From Aralia elata (lineage: Eukaryota > Streptophyta > Magnoliopsida > Apiales > Araliaceae), in NCBI GenBank assembly GCA_034770075.1, contig CM068382.1:17478616-17542615 (forward strand): DNA of 64,000 nucleotides. The letters run 5' to 3'. The stretch's first letter is position 1, and each line of letters opens with the position of its first letter. Below are positions 57,651-64,000 of this stretch, one piece after another. The notes under the pieces are model-generated. The model made no database searches, was not told where the DNA came from, and worked only from the letters and a program-made list of their open reading frames with translations. The translations under genes and the position numbers were made by a program.

Positions 57651-59007
57651 TCCTGATCGAACCTTGGTTATCGTGATGATCAAGACTAAGGAAAGTGACG
57701 AAAAATACATGGAGGCTTAGGGATGAACTCCCTCAAGTCCTTCGAGATATAGAAAGCTACTCAAAAGGGCCAAAGGTCGTAACGCCATGACAAAGCTATG
57801 GTTGATGCTATGCTAAAGTCACATGAAGGTAAGAAGGATGAAGGCTCATACTAGATTTCAAGAAACACGATCAAGGGCCACAATAGCCTATTCAAGACAA
57901 AAGGCTTTAGTAGCATACAACAAGCAAGCATCAAGAATCCATAGTTGATGCTCATTATGTCGAAACTATGAGAAATTTTGTTACGCAAACTTTATCAACA
58001 CAAGATGATGGACAACCCAAATACTGGCTCTACCATCGAAAGATCTCAGAACTATAAAGACGAGAATATCAAAAATTCACCCAATATGGTGGTCCACTAG
58101 AAAATGGTGGTTGAAGTACTCAAGAGTATCCCTTGCCAAGAAATTGGATGACCAAGGTAGGAGACACAAGAATTGATGAATTAAAAATCCACCCAAGATG
58201 GTGGTCCACTCTAAATGGTGGACAAGTCCTCGTAGATTGCACTTGCCAAGAAATTGAATGACCAAGTGACGAGGCATGCAACTTAAGCCCTTATGAAACC
58301 CTATACGCTAAACAATTGGCATGACGTACCAAGGGATAAGGCACAAAGTTATACTTTCAACTTTAAAAGTAATCGAGGCACCTGACTATAAGTCCTCAAA
58401 GTTTTACTTTCAACTCTAAAAGTAATCGAGGCACCTGACTATAAGCCCTCAAACCCGAGAAAGTTACACTTTATCTCTAAAAGTGGCGAACGTTATGCTT
58501 TATTCGATAAAAGAAAAATCTATTATTATTATCTTTATGAAATTTTTTTGAAACGTTGTGCTTTTCGTTAAAAGCAATATGATTCTTAATAAAAATATCA
58601 AACTTTCACTTATACTTGAATATTCTTTGCTTTTAAAAGTATGAATTCAAGTGTTAGTTTACGAGAAATCGAAAAAAAGCATGTTACTTAAAAAATTTCA
58701 TGTTTACTCTCACTATTATGAATATTATTGTCTTGGAGTATTAATTTGAATAACTTATGATTCAATGCTAAACATTGGGTCTTAAGAAAAAAATCAAGTT
58801 AAAGGCAATCAATAATGCTAAAGAAACTCTATTATGATAAATGACATATAAATGAGTTCTTTGATACAAGAAATAACAAAAAGCTACAAAAAGCTATGAT
58901 CTAAAGGCTAAGACATATCAAACTGAAGAGGGGGCATAACTAAAGCCCCAAAGTCAACAATAGTGGTATCTCAAGCCTTCGTATTTGATGTTATCATTCC
59001 CCCAAAG
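57651..59007 (+). repeat. Non-coding tail with short tandem duplications
   Basis: No gene. A unit of about 112 bases is duplicated at 58071-58275 (ATGGTGGTCCACT, CTTGCCAAGAAATTG). A unit of about 52 bases (TTTCAACTTTAAAAGTAATC, GAGGCACCTGACTATAAG) is repeated at about 58346-58500, the third copy diverged. It resembles the repeat-prone 3' region of Tat-type elements. Confidence 0.55.
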
Positions 59008-61750
59008 TGTGACGCTCCCAAAATAGGTCCACATAACCCATTTTGAGTCGCCAATAACATTCTACAAAATACAAATACAAATACGAATTTTCCCATTTAC
59101 AACTAATATTTGTCATGCAAAATACGACCACACACATACTGTGACTTTCCATACAAATATCGTACCGTATGGTACCACAGTATCCAAACCCAAATTATTA
59201 CAATGTCGTAAAAAGACGACAACACATGTTTTAAGTCTCTAGTACAATCATTATTAAACTATGCCATAACTTGATAAGGACAACCACTAACTCGGACCAT
59301 CACTCCACTCCCCAGCTAGTCCCAGCTACATTTTCCTTTCCTGAGAAGAACAATGGAACAAAACTGAAAAGGGTGAGCTCAAATAGCCCAGTAAAAATAT
59401 CATGACTAAGATAATGAAGAATAAAATTTATCTTTAGTCTTCAACAGGATTAAATCAGAGATTTAAAAATATTTTAATTGTTCAACAACAACAATTGCAG
59501 CGGAACAAACAATCCATTAGAAGAGTCAAGTAGATTATAATATCTACCATCTTCTATAAATTAAAGGATCACCACCAATATTTTATCCCTGTAACATCAA
59601 TCAACAATTCCTGTTTATGAACATCCAAATCAACAGTTTATATTCAACAGCCTCTCTTTGCACTACGTGCCAAAGATATTTATTTGTAACATCACCGGTC
59701 ATGATCATGCCAAACGCCAGTTCATCTTTGCACTACGGGCCAAAGAGAACTTTCACCATACGCCTTTGTTTGTAACACCAAAAGTCATGATTATACCAAT
59801 ACACAGTTTGGTCAAAATCATGTCACGCCAGTTCATCTTTGCACTACGGGCCAAAGAGAACTATCACCACAATTTAAGTATGAGGATGAGGATGATGACA
59901 ATGATACAGTGAGATTAATGATAAGAAAAGCTTTATAATTTAATCAGTATCAAAGATTGACCAAATTGCCAACACGATAACCAAATTGTGGAGTCAAATT
60001 CAAGAATGATATTCAAGAAATTATTTCATGCTTCAACTATAACGTATAGAAAGATTCAAGTGAAAAGATATTAGATGAAGCACAAACTATTAAGGATATT
60101 CTACTAATTTTCAGGGATTTTCTCCATTTAAAAATAAGGTTTTGGAAACAAACAAGGATTTCTTATAATAAATGGAGAAATGTGAAAGAAAAAGATATCC
60201 CTTAAAGAGTACAAAAGAAATGATAAGTTATATGAGTATAACAAAATATATGAAACTGCAAATGGATTTTCACCTGTCATGCGATAATTCGCGTAGACAG
60301 ATTATTTCCACAACAGATTAATAAGTAATGAATACGACGGGTTATTCACCAGGTATGCGTCAATCCGCACGAACAGGTTATACCCACAAATGTATAAGGA
60401 ACAAATGCAAAGGGATATTCACCAGGTATGCGTCATACAGGTTATTCCCACAGAGTAATAAGGAATGAATACAAAAGGATATTCACCAGGCATGCGTCAT
60501 ACCGCACGGACAGGTTATCCCCACAAATTAATATAGAACGAATAACAACCTTTATAAGTATAATATCACTTACGAACATGAAAGCAAATGATATTATATA
60601 TGAGTATGAAAGAAATGATATTCCCTACCTTAGTTAACAAGTGACTGGATGTTACTTTCTATGAATTTTATAACTTCAGATAATACTAGTATTCTCACAA
60701 ATACTCACAATAGCCTAGCACACTAAGAGAACTTCAGAAATTTAGAGAGAGAGAGAGGAAGTATAAGCAATGAAGGTGTGAAAATTTCTTAAGCAAACCC
60801 TCCCTATTTATAGGAAAATCAAGGTGAGGGCATTATAGTCTTTTTCCTAAATTTTCTTAGTTTATTACTCTTATACCCTTGGCATAATCTTTTAATATCA
60901 TCCATCCATTTTTTCTTCCATTTATATCATCCATCCATTTTTTCTTCCATTTATATCATCCATCCATTTTTTCTTCCATTATCAAAAGATAATTCCATTA
61001 TCAAAAAGATAAAACCATTATAAAAATAACTCCATTATCAAAATAAATCCTTTTTTCTGTATTATTGTGTTAAATGTATTAATATCACAGATAGCATATA
61101 CTCGCAATACTGACAACCAGATTATTCCCAGGAAAGAGGGGGCCTTCCATAAAAAAATGGCGCGCAATTAAATAACCCCTTTCCTTGACAGAATTTCTAG
61201 ACATTGTCGATAATGCTAAAATATCCTATCAAATGATATAAGTTACAGTGTCGTGACAAATAGTAAAATATATTATGCAGATGCTAATTAACAACTATTG
61301 AATCAAGATACTATGCAATTGCTACTTTATCAATTATTGAATCAATAATATAAAACACTGTGCAACATCGTGAGCTACTGTGGAATACCGTGTGCTACTG
61401 TGGAATAACACGTTTTACTGTTCTTTTTATCACCGGGTATTTTAACAGTTATCGGTTAAAGTTTTGCCGCCAATTTCTATCACTTTCTATATCCGACAGT
61501 TAACCCGTTGTGGGGCCCACTATCATTGACAATATTACCATTTCGGCGCCGTCGTACGGTACCGAATATAATATTCCCCGACAAAAAGAATATTTCCCGA
61601 CAAAAGGAATATTCCCCGACATACTATTTATCAGATAATTTGCATATAACACCCTTAACTATCATTTATAACAATTAAGCACTTCACTATTTAGAAAAAT
61701 AATCATAAAGAAAATAATAAATTTTTATTTCATAAATTCGGGGTCTTACA
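59008..61750 (-). mobile_element. Probable solo LTR of a gypsy element
   Basis: On the minus strand it starts TGTAAGACCCCGAATTT (61750) and ends GGGAGCGTCACA (59008). Flanks are CAAAG (59003-59007) and CAAGG (61751-61755), a five-base duplication with one mismatch. A TATA box TATAAATAG on the minus strand (60812-60804) supports this orientation. No coding region and no second copy adjoin it, hence a solo LTR. Internal tandem repeats lie at 59655-59880, 60260-60545 (units of 65-76 bases around TTCACCAGGTATGCGTC) and 60890-60985 (30-base units, three copies). Confidence 0.65.
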
Positions 61751-62153
61751 CAAGGTCTTGAGCAGCCGACTCAAATTTCTAAAGCTTGATCTTCAATTTA
61801 GCCATGATATCTTGAAGCCCCAAAAGCTCTACCAAAAGTAAGTAATTCTCATGATGACGTGAAGTGACCTCCAAACGCGCAGTGCAACAACACAATACCT
61901 AGAAGTAAGGAGATCCAACCCAGCACGAAAAGGAAAAATGTCAAGGCCAACAAGTTATCAACCTTACAACTCAGGTATCTAAGTCCTCTGTTCATAGAGA
62001 ACGAAGAGAAAGACTGTGCATCTCAAGAATAAAACTTACAAGTTGAGCTAATAAGAGGGTCTAGAAGGAGGCCTCATGAATATGTAGCCGATCAAGTATA
62101 TGTGGAAACCAAACTAGGAGACGCGTGAGACTTTCCTAACTGGAGGAAGAAAC
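61751..62153. other. Sequence right of the solo LTR, no gene
   Basis: Continues the broken region into which the solo LTR inserted. No recognisable coding sequence or repeat. Confidence 0.4.
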
Positions 62154-62726
62154 CTAGAAATCCCTCAAAGGAACAAGCTCCCCGGTTGGATTGAAGGAAG
62201 CTATAGTAGGAGCCACTTGGGAAGCAATCATGATATTCATCGGGAGAAGGGTTGCACAAATCACGGGCTTATAGAATTCCTGTAGCTCCACGATATCTTT
62301 GTTATTGGGTGGATAGCCGAGGTCACTAAAAGGCGAGGTGGCAGAATCAAGATGAAGAGAGTCAAATAAGGTGAGCCCCTCAACGGGCAAAGAAAGTAAA
62401 ACATTGATGCCCCTCCCCAAAGAACTAACAACTGTACCCTCCCTATCAAGTGAAGCCTCGGGAGAATCCTTCTAGAGAGGATGGAAATCAACAATAGGTT
62501 CCGAAGGATTCTCCCTTGGGGGAGGAGGATTAACTGCCATAATAGCATCAACATCAGCATGGGTGCCACCGGTACCTTCTAAGTTATCATGAGAAGATGT
62601 TATATGTGGGCGTGAAGATGGAACTGTACTAACCACAGCAGGACCTAAGCTCACATCAAACATGGAATCATCAACATTAAGGCTGACACGGTCATCATGA
62701 GGTGAGGAGGGCTCGACAACAATCAT
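62154..62726 (-). pseudogene. Unrecognised coding fragment with one stop
   Basis: Two minus-strand stretches (62726-62472 and 62420-62154) lie in one frame, separated by a single stop at 62472. The translation is Ser/Pro/Asp-rich at first (MIVVEPSSPHDDRVSLNVDD) then hydrophobic (FYKPVICATLLPMNIMIAS). I do not recognise the family. Its setting among gypsy remnants suggests transposon origin, perhaps an accessory frame; this is a guess. Confidence 0.3.
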
Positions 62727-63020
62727 GTTATGTCAAGGAGGCTCACAAGTAGTAGAGGTCACCACCTCACTTGTTGTACCCATAAGAAATCCAATGGGAA
62801 CATCATCATTATCATTATTCTCGGCAATCTAAAAACAAGAATCCTCGGCTTTACTCTAGAGCAAGTAACTCTCATCTTCCCGACAGTAGAGGATCCCGGG
62901 AGAGGAACTCGAGGAGGTACCCTAGATGAAGTCTGAAAGGATTGTGTCACCATGACATCATGAAGTATAATTGTCAGCCTGCCTGAAAGCCTCTATCAAG
63001 TATGCAATGTACTTAGTATC
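62727..63020. other. Spacer, no feature
   Basis: About 290 bases with small overlapping frames of no recognisable kind. Confidence 0.4.
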
Positions 63021-64000
63021 TGTCACGCCCCGAAAATCCACCTGCTAGCTTCTTTTAGCTACGTCGGACTTCGTGCTGACTTGTATAACCTTATTCAAAA
63101 CATTCATTAACTTAAAGGTACTGTACACGATAAGTTTCTATAAAAACTTGTAATATAATGGATTTGAATCGTATATAGAAATCTTGACTTCTAATAATCA
63201 GAGTATAATGCAGAAAAGTGATAATATTATAATATCATTTTTTCGTTACTTGTTCTTATTATAAATAAGTCCTAAAAGACTTAACAACAAATCTCCATTT
63301 ATCTATCCGAGACTTGCAGTATTAGCAACCAGACAGTTCCCAGGAAAGAGGGGGCTTTCCGTTAAAACGGAGCGCAATTAGATGACCTAACCCTTTTCCT
63401 CGTCAGAACTTTCTAGACATTGCCAATAATGTTAATCTAACATAGTTAAAACGATTTCTACATCTTCAACTTAAATCTTTATACCTCTGTAACAAATCTG
63501 GTGTTCAAGCTTAACTAGTTAACCACCTATTAGATATTCCATAATATATAACTTCTATCTATCCAAGGTTCACAGTATCCCATAACAGAAATAGTTCTCG
63601 TCAAAACGTTAACTGTGTTTGGATACCCTCACTTGGATATATAGATTTATATTTAATGTATATCTCTTTCATATCAATAGTTCCTATCTATCTGACATTC
63701 ACAGTATTAATGATAAGATTGTCCCTAGAACTGAGGGGCGCATTCCGGTAAAGATAGCACCTTAATTACCAGCGCTCACCCCGGAGCTTATAGAACTCTC
63801 AATATCATTCAATACCCTCATTCAGATGTATAGTTCGTATGGATAGTATACTAACTTAGTACAACTATTCTAAACAATTTAAAGATCAGAGTATAACGCA
63901 ATTGACATAGAAAAAGGTGATAATATATTACAATAGTATTAAGTTCGGTTACATCGTTCTCAGTATCAAGTTTCGTATTACAACAAAGCCTTAAAAGACT
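63021..64000 (-). mobile_element. Start of a second, related LTR, running off the window
   Basis: Begins TGTCACGCCCCGAAAATCC, similar to the plus-strand start of the 59008 LTR (TGTGACGCTCCCAAAAT). It shares a conserved block with that LTR: TTCCCAGGAAAGAGGGGGC, GCGCAATTA and TTTCTAGACATTG at 63337-63425 against 61124-61207. A diverged second copy of the block lies at about 63705-63790, so the sequence has internal duplications of about 375 bases. Confidence 0.55.

Overview
The window is nuclear DNA of a flowering plant, most likely a eudicot: AT-rich, almost wholly made of nested transposable elements around one small host locus, two tandem family-1 UDP-glycosyltransferase (UGT) genes resembling the UGT709 / 7-deoxyloganetic-acid glucosyltransferase group. 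No species can be named from the sequence, and no rRNA, tRNA gene or CRISPR array was seen.

Layout. (1) 1-5809: decayed CACTA (En/Spm) DNA transposon on the minus strand, with its CACTA end at 5809, subterminal repeats, a TNP2-type transposase remnant and a second spliced gene running off the left edge. (2) 5813-6426: a diverged Mutator-like end and the upstream region of the first UGT. (3) 6427-29070: UGT copy 1, split in exon 1 by a Ty1/copia element (6914-29043). That element is itself split at 8685 by a young, full-length Ty3/gypsy element of the Tat/Ogre kind (8685-23209) flanked by a perfect ATTCT duplication. (4) 30287-32965: UGT copy 2, two exons, with three single-base shifts. Both UGT copies have Pro where family-1 enzymes carry the catalytic His. 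(5) 33562-45794: a large non-autonomous LTR element on the minus strand (3-kb LTRs, tRNA-iMet primer site, SIRE-like polypurine tract) with one decayed plant-transposon-protein gene and an unusual density of a CTCTACGA motif. (6) 46148-53535: an apparently complete Mutator-like element with long terminal inverted repeats, hairpin-rich ends, an intact 725-aa FAR1-type transposase and a convergent plant-mobile-domain plus Ulp1-protease gene. (7) 54952-64000: a gag-only remnant of another gypsy element, a probable solo LTR (59008-61750), a broken hypothetical frame, and the start of a related LTR running off the right edge.

How it works together. The host genes would act in glycosylation of small molecules, but copy 1 is dead and copy 2 is doubtful. 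Everything else serves element replication: the Tat element has gag, protease with a G-patch, an intron that restores the frame, reverse transcriptase, two RNase H domains and integrase, then a tandem-repeat 3' region. LTR divergence counted by eye (about 3 substitutions in 2.1 kb for the Tat element, about 27 in 360 bp for copia) agrees with the nesting order. The Mutator-like element is the best candidate for an unusual and possibly still active system.
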